Source: JALOAT01 sp041685115 (lineage in GTDB: Bacteria; Pseudomonadota; Gammaproteobacteria; Thiohalomonadales; Thiohalomonadaceae). Taken from it: a stretch of 64,000 nucleotides of DNA. Below, one piece after another: positions 7,577-15,027 of the stretch. The first letter of the stretch is position 1; the number at the start of each line of letters is the position of its first letter. The translations under genes were made by a program, and so were the position numbers. The notes below the pieces were generated by a model that saw only the letters and a program-made list of their open reading frames with translations, searched no databases and was not told the DNA's origin. Location of the stretch: NCBI GenBank assembly GCA_041685115.1, contig JAWLGK010000009.1, positions 53,194 to 117,193 of the forward strand. The letters run 5' to 3'.

Positions 7577-8419
7577 ATGCCACTCGCCTTCACCAAGATG
7601 CACGGCCTCGGCAACGACTTCGTGGTCATCGATGCCGTGCGCCAGGACGTCGCTCTCAGCACCGAGCAGGTGCGCTTCCTGGCCCATCGCCGTTTCGGCA
7701 TCGGCTGCGACCAGCTGTTGCTGGTGGAACCCGCCGGCCGCCCCGATGTGGATTTCCGTTACCGCATCTTCAACGCCGACGGCAGCGAAGTGGGTCAATG
7801 CGGCAACGGTGCGCGCTGCTTTGCGCGTTTCGTGCGCGAGCAGGGGCTCACCGACAAGGACACCATCGTGGTGGAGACCGCCTCGGGCGTCATCACCCTG
7901 TACGTGGAGCCGGACGGGCAGATCCGCGTGAACATGGGGGCGCCGTGCTTTGCCCCGGCGCAGATCCCCTTCCGGGCGGAACAGGAAGAGGACCGCTACG
8001 GCCTGGAGCTGCCGGGCGCAGAGGCCGGCCAGGCCTACACCCTCGGCGTGGTATCCATGGGCAATCCCCATGCGGTCCTGCAAGTGCAGGACGTCGCCAC
8101 CGTGCCGGTGGGCGAACTCGGTCCCGCCATCGAAAACCACCCGCGTTTCCCCGAACGCGTGAACGTGGGCTTCATGCAGGTCATGGATCGCACCCGCATT
8201 CGCCTGCGCGTCCACGAGCGCGGCGCCGGCGAGACCCTGGCCTGTGGCACTGGCGCCTGTGCGGCGGTCGTGGTCGGCCGGCGTTGGGACTTGCTCGACG
8301 AACAGGTCCAGGTCGAGCTGCCGGGCGGCGTGCTCACCATCCGCTGGGCCGGCGCCGATGAACCCGTGTGGATGATCGGCCCTGCCGCCACCGTCTTCGA
8401 AGGAAAGATCACCCTATGA
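7577..8419 (+). CDS. dapF: Diaminopimelate epimerase
   Basis: 280-residue cofactor-independent epimerase interconverting LL- and meso-diaminopimelate for lysine and peptidoglycan synthesis. Both catalytic cysteines are in their motifs: QCGNGARCFARF (first) and ACGTGACAA (second). The N-terminal FTKMHGLGNDFVVID and the SMGNPHAV segment are diagnostic. The ATG of the next gene overlaps its stop (ATGA), so translation is probably coupled. Confidence 0.98.
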   Translation: MPLAFTKMHGLGNDFVVIDAVRQDVALSTEQVRFLAHRRFGIGCDQLLLVEPAGRPDVDFRYRIFNADGSEVGQCGNGARCFARFVREQGLTDKDTIVVETASGVITLYVEPDGQIRVNMGAPCFAPAQIPFRAEQEEDRYGLELPGAEAGQAYTLGVVSMGNPHAVLQVQDVATVPVGELGPAIENHPRFPERVNVGFMQVMDRTRIRLRVHERGAGETLACGTGACAAVVVGRRWDLLDEQVQVELPGGVLTIRWAGADEPVWMIGPAATVFEGKITL

Positions 8420-9105
8420 GCGATGTGTCGCCTGCCCTCAGGAACGACGACCTGGAGCAGCAACTGGTGGCCTATCTGGCCGCACACCAGGACTTCTTCG
8501 TGCGTCACGAACACCTGCTGCCCTTCCTGACCGTTCCCCATCCGGACACCGGCCAGGCCGTGTCGCTGCTGGAGCGCCAGGTGGGCCTGCTGCGGGAACA
8601 GAAGCTCGAACTCAAGCACAAGCTCCAGCACCTCACCCAGGTGGCGCGCAGCAACGAAGACCTGCTCGAGCGCATGCAGGCGCTGGTGCTCGCACTCATC
8701 GATGCACCCTCCGCCGAGGCGGTGCTGGAGGCGGTTGAGGCCGCCATGCGCCGTGATTTCCAGGCCGATGCGGTGACGATCTGGACCTTCCAGCCGGGCC
8801 TGCCGCGCGCCGTGCCCGCCGATCATCCCGAACTGGACGGGCTGCGCAGCATCGTCGACAACCGCCTGCCCGTGTGCGGACAACTGCGCGCCGATCAGGC
8901 GGCCGTGCTGTTCGGTGACACCGCCCCGGCCACTGCGTCCGGCGCCTTCGTGCCCCTGTGCGACGGCGACGAGGCCCCGTGCCTGGGCCTGCTCGCCGTC
9001 GGCAGCGCCGACCCCAAGCGTTTTCACGCGGAAATGGGCACGGTTTTCCTGCGCCACCTGGCCGCGGTGACCGCGCGCCTGCTGCGCGCCAGGGCGGTGC
9101 CGTGA
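8416..9105 (+). CDS. DUF484 (YigA-like) GAF-related protein
   Basis: 229 residues of the DUF484 family, which has a GAF-like C-terminal domain. The N-terminus LVAYLAAHQDFFVRHEHLLP and the SLLERQVGLLREQ coiled-coil helix are typical. It always sits between dapF and xerC in gammaproteobacteria (yigA in E. coli) and does so here, overlapping both by 4 bases. Function is not established; position suggests a link to chromosome dimer resolution or cell envelope growth. Confidence 0.93.
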   Translation: MSDVSPALRNDDLEQQLVAYLAAHQDFFVRHEHLLPFLTVPHPDTGQAVSLLERQVGLLREQKLELKHKLQHLTQVARSNEDLLERMQALVLALIDAPSAEAVLEAVEAAMRRDFQADAVTIWTFQPGLPRAVPADHPELDGLRSIVDNRLPVCGQLRADQAAVLFGDTAPATASGAFVPLCDGDEAPCLGLLAVGSADPKRFHAEMGTVFLRHLAAVTARLLRARAVP

Positions 9106-9998
9106 GCGACGCGACGGAACGCGTCGAACACTTCCTCACCCACCTGCGCCTGGAACGGCGCCTGTCACCCCACACCCTCGCCGCTTACCGCCGCGACCTG
9201 GCCGTGTTCGTCGCCTTCTGCGAGGAGCAGCAGGTCACGCTGACCCGGGTGGATTCCGCCGTGGTGCGCGCCTTCGTGGCCAAGCGCCACCGCACCGGGC
9301 TGTCCGGCGCCAGCCTGCAACGCGGCTTGTCCACGCTGCGCACCTTTTTCAATTTCCTGTTGCGAGAGGGCCTGGTTCAGTACAACCCCGCCAACGACAT
9401 CCCCGCGCCACGCTCGCCGCGCAAGCTGCCCAATGCCTTGAGCGTCGATGAGGCCGCCGCGCTGCTGAACGGTACGGCGGAAACGCCCGAGGCGATCTGC
9501 GATCAGGCCATGGCCGAGCTGATGTATTCCTCGGGCCTGCGTCTTGCGGAGCTGGTGGGCCTGGACCTCGGCGACGTGGACGGGAACGACGGCACCGTGC
9601 GTGTGCTGGGCAAGGGCGCCAAGTCCCGCGTGGTGCCGGTCGGGCGCATGGCGTTGGAGGCCCTGGCGCGTTGGTGCGCCGTGCGCGCGCAGCTCGCCCG
9701 GCCCGACGAGAATGCGCTGTTCGTCGGTGCGCGCGGGGCGCGCATCGGCCCGCGTGCGGTACAGACGCGCCTCGCCGCCCTGGCGCGCCGGCGTGACCTG
9801 CCGAGCCACCTGCACCCCCACCGGCTGCGCCACTCCTTCGCCACCCACCTGCTGGAATCCAGCGGCGATCTGCGCGCCGTGCAGGAACTGCTCGGCCACG
9901 CCGATATCGCCACCACCCAGATCTACACCCATCTGGACTTTCAGCACCTGGCCAAGGTCTACGACCAGGCCCACCCGCGGGCCAAGCGCCGCCGCTGA
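9102..9998 (+). CDS. xerC: Site-specific tyrosine recombinase XerC
   Basis: 298-residue recombinase that, with XerD, resolves chromosome dimers at dif. An N-terminal SAM-like core-binding domain (HFLTHLRLERRLSPHTLAAY) precedes the catalytic domain. The catalytic Arg lies in YSSGLRLAEL, the box II residues in HPHRLRHSFATHLLE, and the tyrosine in TTQIYTHLDF. It begins with GTG overlapping the DUF484 stop (GTGA). The frame continues upstream, but the overlap start gives the normal XerC length. Confidence 0.97.
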   Translation: MSDATERVEHFLTHLRLERRLSPHTLAAYRRDLAVFVAFCEEQQVTLTRVDSAVVRAFVAKRHRTGLSGASLQRGLSTLRTFFNFLLREGLVQYNPANDIPAPRSPRKLPNALSVDEAAALLNGTAETPEAICDQAMAELMYSSGLRLAELVGLDLGDVDGNDGTVRVLGKGAKSRVVPVGRMALEALARWCAVRAQLARPDENALFVGARGARIGPRAVQTRLAALARRRDLPSHLHPHRLRHSFATHLLESSGDLRAVQELLGHADIATTQIYTHLDFQHLAKVYDQAHPRAKRRR

Positions 9999-10110
9999 CC
10001 GGGTATTTCCCGAAATGCTGCCGGATTCCCGGGCCAAGTTCCGCACCCATGCGCGGCCCCTCGCGCGGTGTTATGGCATCATGTCCGTCCGACGACCCGG
10101 AATCGACACC

Positions 10111-10524
10111 ATGCGCCTCATCACCCTGCTTCCCCTGTTGCTGGCCACCGGCCTGGCGCCGGCCAGCGGCCACGCCGCCAGCGACTCCAACGGCAGCAAC
10201 CCGGGCTACATGGCCCTCGAGCCCTTCGTGGTGAACCTCGCCGAGGGCCGCCGCATGCGCTTCATGCAGGTGAAGATGCAGCTCATGGCCAAGGACCCGA
10301 AGGTGCAGGAGGCCATCGAACTGCACATGCCTGCCGTGCGTGACCGCCTCATCATGCTGTTCGCCCACCAGGACGCCACCACCCTGCGCAGCCCCGAAGG
10401 CCGCGAGGCCCTGCGCCAGGAGGCCCTGCTTGCTGTGCAGACAGTGGTGAGCGAGGTGACCGTGAGCACCAGCCTGCTCCCGGCCGTCGAAGGGCTGTAT
10501 TTCACGGATTTTGTTATTCAGTAG
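10111..10524 (+). CDS. Exported FliL-like protein
   Basis: 137 residues. A cleavable signal peptide (about residues 1-22, ending GHA) replaces the usual FliL membrane anchor. The rest matches FliL: YMALEPFVVNLAEG, RFMQVKMQLMAKDPKVQEAIELHMPAVRD segments, and the C-terminal GLYFTDFVIQ. FliL proteins bind the flagellar stator, but no other flagellar gene is near, so the role may differ. An in-frame ATG at 10081 exists; 10111 is preferred because it begins the signal sequence. It closes the lptM-xerC run and is followed by a strong terminator. Confidence 0.8.
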   Translation: MRLITLLPLLLATGLAPASGHAASDSNGSNPGYMALEPFVVNLAEGRRMRFMQVKMQLMAKDPKVQEAIELHMPAVRDRLIMLFAHQDATTLRSPEGREALRQEALLAVQTVVSEVTVSTSLLPAVEGLYFTDFVIQ

Positions 10525-10563
10525 CGACCGGTCCGGTGCAACCGCCGGGGTGGAAGCAAAAAA

Positions 10564-10594
10564 GAAGGGGCGCTTTCGCGCCCCTTCCCGTTTT
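10564..10594. terminator. Bidirectional intrinsic terminator
   Basis: A perfect 10-bp stem (GAAGGGGCGC, loop TTTC, GCGCCCCTTC) is followed by CCGTTTT. On the other strand it is followed by TTTTTT. It serves the rightward FliL-like gene and the leftward lipoprotein gene, which converge here. Confidence 0.9.
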
Positions 10595-10614
10595 ACATCA
10601 AGTTGGCCCGCTAG

Positions 10615-11634
10615 TCAGGAGAGGATGTCCTGCGGCGGATCGTCGTTATCACCATAAATTCCGTTGCCATCGAGATCGTATTCAATCAGCAACTGAGGCC
10701 CGGGTTCGGCTGTCAACTGGACTGTCGCGCCATTCGCACCCGTGATGATCATTCGGCCTTGCGTCGGTTGGCCAAATGTTGTCGCTACGAAATCAGCAGT
10801 CGTCTTCAGGCTGACTACACCACCATAGCTGGTGCTAGCGACGGTGTAATTGACGCGGTAGGTATACGTGGGAGCCGACGCATCATAGGAGTAGTAGTGA
10901 TCCACACCCGTCAACAGCGTCTGGTGCTTCTTCCCGTTGTATTTTTGCTCGATCAACATCGATGTGCTGACAAGGCGCAACGAGGTTACAGGCGCGTTGT
11001 TCGTCGTAGTCAGGGTGTAACCGCCGTGCATGAGGTCATAATCCCCGGTAAGCGCCCCGAGGTACTTCTCGTCGATCCGGAAGTTGTTCGCCGCGAATGC
11101 GATGGAGGTGGAGGTGCTCGTCAATTCCGCAAACGTCATACTCAACGAGCCATTCAAGACCTCGCTGTCACTCCCGTACATGAATTCGCAATTGTTGAAA
11201 CTTACGACGAGCGAATCACCCGCTGTCAGCCCCGCCGAACTCGAGTAGTTGAGAGTAACCCGACCCGTTCCAGCGTCACACTCAATAGGCTCAGATTCGC
11301 TCGCGCGGAGCCCCATGGAAGCAAGGCGGTTTCTCTCCGCCTCAAACGTGTCTTTCAGGAAGGTCTCGATCCCTTTCGGAAAGGTACGGGAACCGTGATC
11401 CCTGGCATAGAAATCATCGGGCGAATAACCAGGGTCGAACAGCGACCCTACCGGGCCGAGCGCCAGCATTGCGGCATCACTGGCGAGGGCTTGCGCATTG
11501 TCCGTGGTAATGACAACGCCTGACGTTGGTCCCTCGTAAGCAGGGCCGGCCGATCCGCCGCCGCCACCACAAGCCGTGAGCAGGAGGGTCGCGCCCAGGC
11601 TGGCGGCGACCCGAAGGGTGTGCTTACTACGCAT
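10615..11634 (-). CDS. Putative lipoprotein of unknown function
   Basis: 339 residues. The signal peptide ends in lipobox LTAC with Cys at residue 22, then a glycine run, so the protein is probably an outer-membrane lipoprotein. The mature region is rich in Ser/Thr and beta-strand-like alternation (TSTSIAFAANNF, YTYRVNYTVAST), suggesting a beta-sandwich. The acidic C-terminus YDLDGNGIYGDNDDP resembles a Ca-binding DxDGNG loop. An ATG preceded by GGGAGAG sets the start. Its base composition is visibly less GC-rich than its neighbours, hinting at transfer. I do not recognise the family. Confidence 0.75.
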   Translation of the reverse strand: MRSKHTLRVAASLGATLLLTACGGGGGSAGPAYEGPTSGVVITTDNAQALASDAAMLALGPVGSLFDPGYSPDDFYARDHGSRTFPKGIETFLKDTFEAERNRLASMGLRASESEPIECDAGTGRVTLNYSSSAGLTAGDSLVVSFNNCEFMYGSDSEVLNGSLSMTFAELTSTSTSIAFAANNFRIDEKYLGALTGDYDLMHGGYTLTTTNNAPVTSLRLVSTSMLIEQKYNGKKHQTLLTGVDHYYSYDASAPTYTYRVNYTVASTSYGGVVSLKTTADFVATTFGQPTQGRMIITGANGATVQLTAEPGPQLLIEYDLDGNGIYGDNDDPPQDILS

Positions 11635-11786
11635 GTTTCTCTCCCTGAGTATCGTTAGGTGCCGAGGCGGGCTTGTGTTGCGCTTCCCTCGACAGACGCA
11701 GGCCAATGATACGCCGGCGCGTGGGATTCGGGGACTTCCCCATTGCGATGAAGAACCGGCGCGGGCACGGTGAATTGTGCGTTCGC

Positions 11787-12503
11787 TCACGTTTCGGCAG
11801 GTTCCACCGCGACCACCGTGATGCATTCAGCCTGCGCGTGCCAGCGGACGTTCAGGTCCAGCAGGCGCATGCCGTAGCGGCCCTCGGCATCGCCGCGGTA
11901 ACCAGGCCGCGGGTCTTGGGCGATGACGGCGGTGATGAAGCGGGCAAGGCCGGGATGACGCGGTTCGAGGGCGGCGCAGGCCGCGGCGGCGGCGTCGGAG
12001 AAGTGGATGGCCGCGAGCGGCTCGGGCGGGTTGTGGGCGTAGGCCCCGCGTGCCTCCGGGATGGCGTCCACGTAAGGCAGATAGGGTTTAATGTCGAGCA
12101 CGGGCGTGCCGTCGAGCAGGTCGACGCCGCGCAGGTGCAGCACCAGCTTGTCCTGTTCGCGGCCGTAGCCTTCCAGGGCCACCACGGACAGGCCAACGGG
12201 GTTGGGCCGGAACATGGAGCGGGTGGCGAATACGCCGATGCGGGCATTGCCACCGAGCCGCGGCGGTCGCACCGTGGGCTTCCAGGCGCCGGGCGGGATG
12301 GCGTGAAAGGCGAAGATTAACCACAGGTGCGAGAACGCCTCGAGTCCGCGCAGGGCCTCTTCGCGATCATAAGGCGGGAACAGTTCCAGGGTCGCGCGCG
12401 CCTCGGGTACCAGGCCGGGTTGGCGCGGGATGCCGAATTTTTCTTTGTAGGGCGAGTGAACGACGCCGATGGCGGAAAGGTTGTAGCTTGAAGAATTCTT
12501 CAT
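11787..12503 (-). CDS. trmO: tRNA (adenine(37)-N6)-methyltransferase
   Basis: 238-residue TrmO/TsaA-family enzyme that methylates the threonylcarbamoyl-adenosine at tRNA-Thr position 37 using SAM. Hallmarks are IGVVHSPYKEKFGIPRQPG at the N-terminus, FSHLWLIFAFH, the signature ATRSMFRPNPVGLS, and DLLDGTPVLDIKPYLPYVD. The C-terminal extension to YGMRLLDLNVRW is normal for the YaeB type. A start at MKNSSSYNL (12503) was chosen; the frame opens 20 codons earlier without family similarity. Confidence 0.94.
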   Translation of the reverse strand: MKNSSSYNLSAIGVVHSPYKEKFGIPRQPGLVPEARATLELFPPYDREEALRGLEAFSHLWLIFAFHAIPPGAWKPTVRPPRLGGNARIGVFATRSMFRPNPVGLSVVALEGYGREQDKLVLHLRGVDLLDGTPVLDIKPYLPYVDAIPEARGAYAHNPPEPLAAIHFSDAAAAACAALEPRHPGLARFITAVIAQDPRPGYRGDAEGRYGMRLLDLNVRWHAQAECITVVAVEPAET

Positions 12504-12565
12504 GGCTGGGCTTGACCGGCCTGTGGAACGCAGTATGGTTCCGCTAACGGTGCCGAGGTTCAAGC

Positions 12566-13258
12566 ATGGATATCCAGAAAGTCATCCAGACGCTCATCGC
12601 GTCCGAATATTACCCGCGTGGCAAGAAGCGTTCGGAGGCCGATTACCGGCCGGTGGTGACCCTCTCCCGCGACGTCGGTTCGGGCGGCAGCGAGATCGCC
12701 TCACGCCTCGCCAAGCGTCTCGGCGTGCCGCTGTATGACAAGGAGATCCTCGACGCCATCGCCGAGCGTGCGAAGGTGGATCGCGAACTCATGGCGCGCC
12801 TGGACGAGAAGACCAAGGACATCCGCGATTCCTGGCTGTTTGGCCTGCTGTCGGGGCAGAGCTCGTTTCTTTCTTCCTATCGCCATCACCTGTTTGATGT
12901 GCTGCTGTGCATCGCCCAGCAAGGCGGCGTGATCGTGGGGCGCGGCGCCCACATCGTGCTGGCCAACCGCGAGGCCTTTCGCCTGCGCGTGGTGGGCAGC
13001 GAAGATCGTTGCGTCGATCGCGTCGCGGCACGCGAGGGCTTGGCCCGTGAGGCCGCGCTGGAGCGTGTGCGCCACATCAACACGGAGCGCGACGAGTCCA
13101 CCTTCAAGCTGGTGCACCATCACCTCAGTGAGGCCCAGACCTTCGATCTGGTGCTCAATACCGACAAGCTCGACGACTGGGACGTGGCCTGCGAATTCAC
13201 CCTGAACGCCATGCGCGCCATGGGTTTTAACCTGAACGTGAAGGAAATCCATGGCTGA
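12566..13258 (+). CDS. Cytidylate kinase-like protein
   Basis: 230 residues of the cytidylate-kinase-like P-loop family, distinct from the housekeeping Cmk. The nucleotide-binding loop is VTLSRDVGSGGSEIA (about residues 31-45), with VPLYDKEILDAIAERA after it as in the family. The GRGAHIVLA stretch and FRLRVVGSEDRCVDRVAAREG form the core and lid. Substrate is unknown. It overlaps the following atpC-like gene by 8 bases, implying co-translation. It is divergent from trmO. Confidence 0.82.
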   Translation: MDIQKVIQTLIASEYYPRGKKRSEADYRPVVTLSRDVGSGGSEIASRLAKRLGVPLYDKEILDAIAERAKVDRELMARLDEKTKDIRDSWLFGLLSGQSSFLSSYRHHLFDVLLCIAQQGGVIVGRGAHIVLANREAFRLRVVGSEDRCVDRVAAREGLAREAALERVRHINTERDESTFKLVHHHLSEAQTFDLVLNTDKLDDWDVACEFTLNAMRAMGFNLNVKEIHG

Positions 13259-13691
13259 GGTGCCACTGTCCGACAAGACGCTCAGGCTGGAGATCGTCAG
13301 CGCCCAGGCCCAGGTATATTCAGGCCAGGCACGCATGGTATCTGTGCAGGCGGTGAGCGGCGAACTCGGTATCCTGCCGCGCCATGCCCCGCTCATGACA
13401 TTCCTGGTGCCCGGTGAAGTACGTATCCGCACTGCCTCGGGTGACGAGGAATTCATCTACGTGGACGGCGGTTTCCTGGAGGTGCAGCCCGACGTGGTGA
13501 CCATTCTCGCCGACACCGCCGTGCGTGGTGGCGACATCGACGAGGAGGCGGCGCTCAAGGCGCGCCGCGCGGCCGAGGAAGCCATGCGCACCGCCACCCT
13601 CTACAGCGATCGCGACCTGGCCCAGGCGGAACTGCTCAAGGCCCTCGCCCAGCTGCGTACCCTCGAACACACCCGCCGCCGCGGGCGCTGA
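13251..13691 (+). CDS. Isolated F1 ATP synthase epsilon-like subunit
   Basis: 146 residues, essentially full length for AtpC. The N-terminal beta-sandwich is present (LRLEIVSAQAQVYSGQA, SGELGILPRHAPLMTFL, GGFLEVQPDVVTILADTA). So is the C-terminal helical hairpin (EEAALKARRAAEEAM, ELLKALAQLRTLE) that in ATP synthase inhibits rotation. No atpA, B, D, E, F, G or H gene is nearby; its only partner is the overlapping kinase-like gene. It is either a second epsilon or a family member with a new job. Family membership is firm, function is not. Confidence 0.85.
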   Translation: MAEVPLSDKTLRLEIVSAQAQVYSGQARMVSVQAVSGELGILPRHAPLMTFLVPGEVRIRTASGDEEFIYVDGGFLEVQPDVVTILADTAVRGGDIDEEAALKARRAAEEAMRTATLYSDRDLAQAELLKALAQLRTLEHTRRRGR

Positions 13692-13718
13692 CATCGCTGC
13701 AATCGAATATCAGCCATG

Positions 13719-13740
13719 GGCGGAGTCGATGTGCTCCGCC
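13719..13740 (+). terminator. Hairpin after the atpC-like gene
   Basis: A perfect 7-bp stem GGCGGAG / CTCCGCC with an 8-base loop lies 27 bases past the stop codon. No T-tract follows, so it may protect the mRNA end rather than terminate alone. Confidence 0.45.
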
Positions 13741-13899
13741 TGCGCTCAGTCGCATACCCTTTCGCTGATCATGATCCCCTCTCCCCAACCCTCGGCAACC
13801 GCTCCCTGCGTTGCTCTCGACCGCCTGCTCCCGGCGCGGTCTAACTCCTCCATCCATGGAGTCGTACCTCGCGCATCCATGCGCTCGCCTCCCGGAGGG

Positions 13900-14124
13900 C
13901 TGTCTCTTGGTCACATCATTCGTAGGAGGGACAGAGGCTTGGCAATTAGCGCATTAACCGCCGGCTGCAAAAAGATTCGTTCCTTCTCCCTCCGGGAGAA
14001 GGACAGGATGAGGGGATCAATAATCCAACAGCCGCATCCGAATTGATCCCCTCTCCCCCGCCCTCTCCCGGAGGGAGCGGGGGCAAGAAGGCTGTCCGCA
14101 ACGAAAAATGTGACTAAGAGACAG
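13900..14124. mobile_element. MITE-like element with Tn5/IS50-like ends
   Basis: CTGTCTCTTGGTCACAT at 13900-13916 and its inverted relative ATGTGACTAAGAGACAG (14108-14124) differ at one position. Their outermost nine bases equal those of the Tn5 mosaic end (CTGTCTCTT). The 225-bp interior has no coding capacity and carries CTCTCCC-type repeats. Immediate flanks, CCGGAGGG on the left and CCGAAGGG on the right, match in 7 of 8 positions, perhaps a decayed target duplication. No transposase is present, so movement would need one in trans from the IS4 family. Confidence 0.6.
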
Positions 14125-14245
14125 CCGAAGGGAGAGGGGGTAAGACCGGCTGTGCGCGCGGTGGCGGAACATGGACGGCCGCTAACACGGCGCTCCCAAC
14201 TGACGTCCCCTCTCCCTCCGGGAGAGGGACAGGGAGAGGGAATCA
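13984..14245. repeat. Cluster of CTCTCCCTCCGGGAGAGGG-type repeats
   Basis: Three imperfect copies: CTCCCTCCGGGAGAAGGACAGG with ATGAGGGGATCAAT (about 13987-14023), an inverted copy from ATTGATCCCCTCTCCC (about 14042-14083), and CCTCTCCCTCCGGGAGAGGG (about 14208-14227) followed by ACAGGGAGAGGGAATCAA. A partial copy, GATCCCCTCTCCCCAACCCTC, is near 13770. Each forms a strong stem. The family is dispersed in many gammaproteobacterial intergenic regions. The 598-base gap 13692-14289 holds only these repeats and the MITE-like element. Confidence 0.7.
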
Positions 14246-14289
14246 AAACGGTCCTGAGGTTCTGCTTTGACGCAACCTGCACGACGGCG

Positions 14290-15015
14290 TCACGGTGTCC
14301 GGGAAAACGCGGCGAGGTGGCGGCTGATGCGCTGCTTGCGGTCCTGGTACGCGCGGGTGGCGGTGTGCGGATTGTGCAGCTTGGGGCTCGGCAGGCTTGC
14401 GGCCAGGGCGATGGCCTGCTCGGCGGTGAGCTCCGCCGCCGATACACCGAAGTAGTGGCGCGCCGCTGCCTCGACACCAAACACGCCGGCGCCGAATTCC
14501 GCGACATTCAGGTAGATCTCCAGGATGCGGGCCTTGCGCAGATACCGTTCCATGGCCAGCGTGAGCACCAGCTCGTGCCATTTGCGCAGCGGGTCGCGGG
14601 TGCCGTGCAGGAACAGGTTCTTGGTGGTCTGCTGCGAAATGGTGCTGCCGCCATACACGAACCTGCCGCGTTCCAGATTGGACTCCATCGCGTCGGCAAT
14701 CGCCACGGTGTCGATGCCCGGGTGGTGCCAAAAGCGGCTGTCCTCGGATATCACCACCACGCGGTGCATGATCGGTGCGATGCGTGAAAGCGGCACCGGT
14801 TGCCAACGCAGTGGCGGCAGGCGGGCGTTCTCTGCACCTGACGCCTCGTGGTCGCGAATGAAGTTGGATTTGGGCGCCGGCCCGCGGGCCAGCGCTTCCC
14901 AGTCGGGCCAGATGACGGCCAGATAGAGCAGGTCGATGGTGATTGTGAACAGCGCCACCACCATGCCGCGGCGCAGCCAGCGGAGTTTTTTCCATCGCCC
15001 GCGGGCGCGGCCCAT
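14290..15015 (-). CDS. mtgA: Monofunctional peptidoglycan glycosyltransferase
   Basis: 241-residue single-domain GT51 glycosyltransferase that polymerises lipid II at the inner membrane. One N-terminal membrane helix (about residues 18-36, MVVALFTITIDLLYLAVIW) anchors it. The five GT51 motifs are visible, including the catalytic Glu in SEDSRFWHHPG, GGSTISQQTTKNLFL, RKARILEIYLNVAEFG and AASLPSP. There is no transpeptidase domain. It is followed downstream by the repeat-rich gap. Confidence 0.96.
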   Translation of the reverse strand: MGRARGRWKKLRWLRRGMVVALFTITIDLLYLAVIWPDWEALARGPAPKSNFIRDHEASGAENARLPPLRWQPVPLSRIAPIMHRVVVISEDSRFWHHPGIDTVAIADAMESNLERGRFVYGGSTISQQTTKNLFLHGTRDPLRKWHELVLTLAMERYLRKARILEIYLNVAEFGAGVFGVEAAARHYFGVSAAELTAEQAIALAASLPSPKLHNPHTATRAYQDRKQRISRHLAAFSRTP

Positions 15016-15027
15016 GTCCGGTGTCGC

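Noticed and set aside
6830..8215. 461-codon leftward frame opposite lysA/dapF
   Set aside because: Shadow of dapF and the CoA-binding gene; low-complexity Gly/His/Arg product.
10111..10524. Evidence for a flagellar operon from the FliL-like gene
   Set aside because: No other flagellar gene is adjacent, and the protein has a cleavable signal instead of a membrane anchor.
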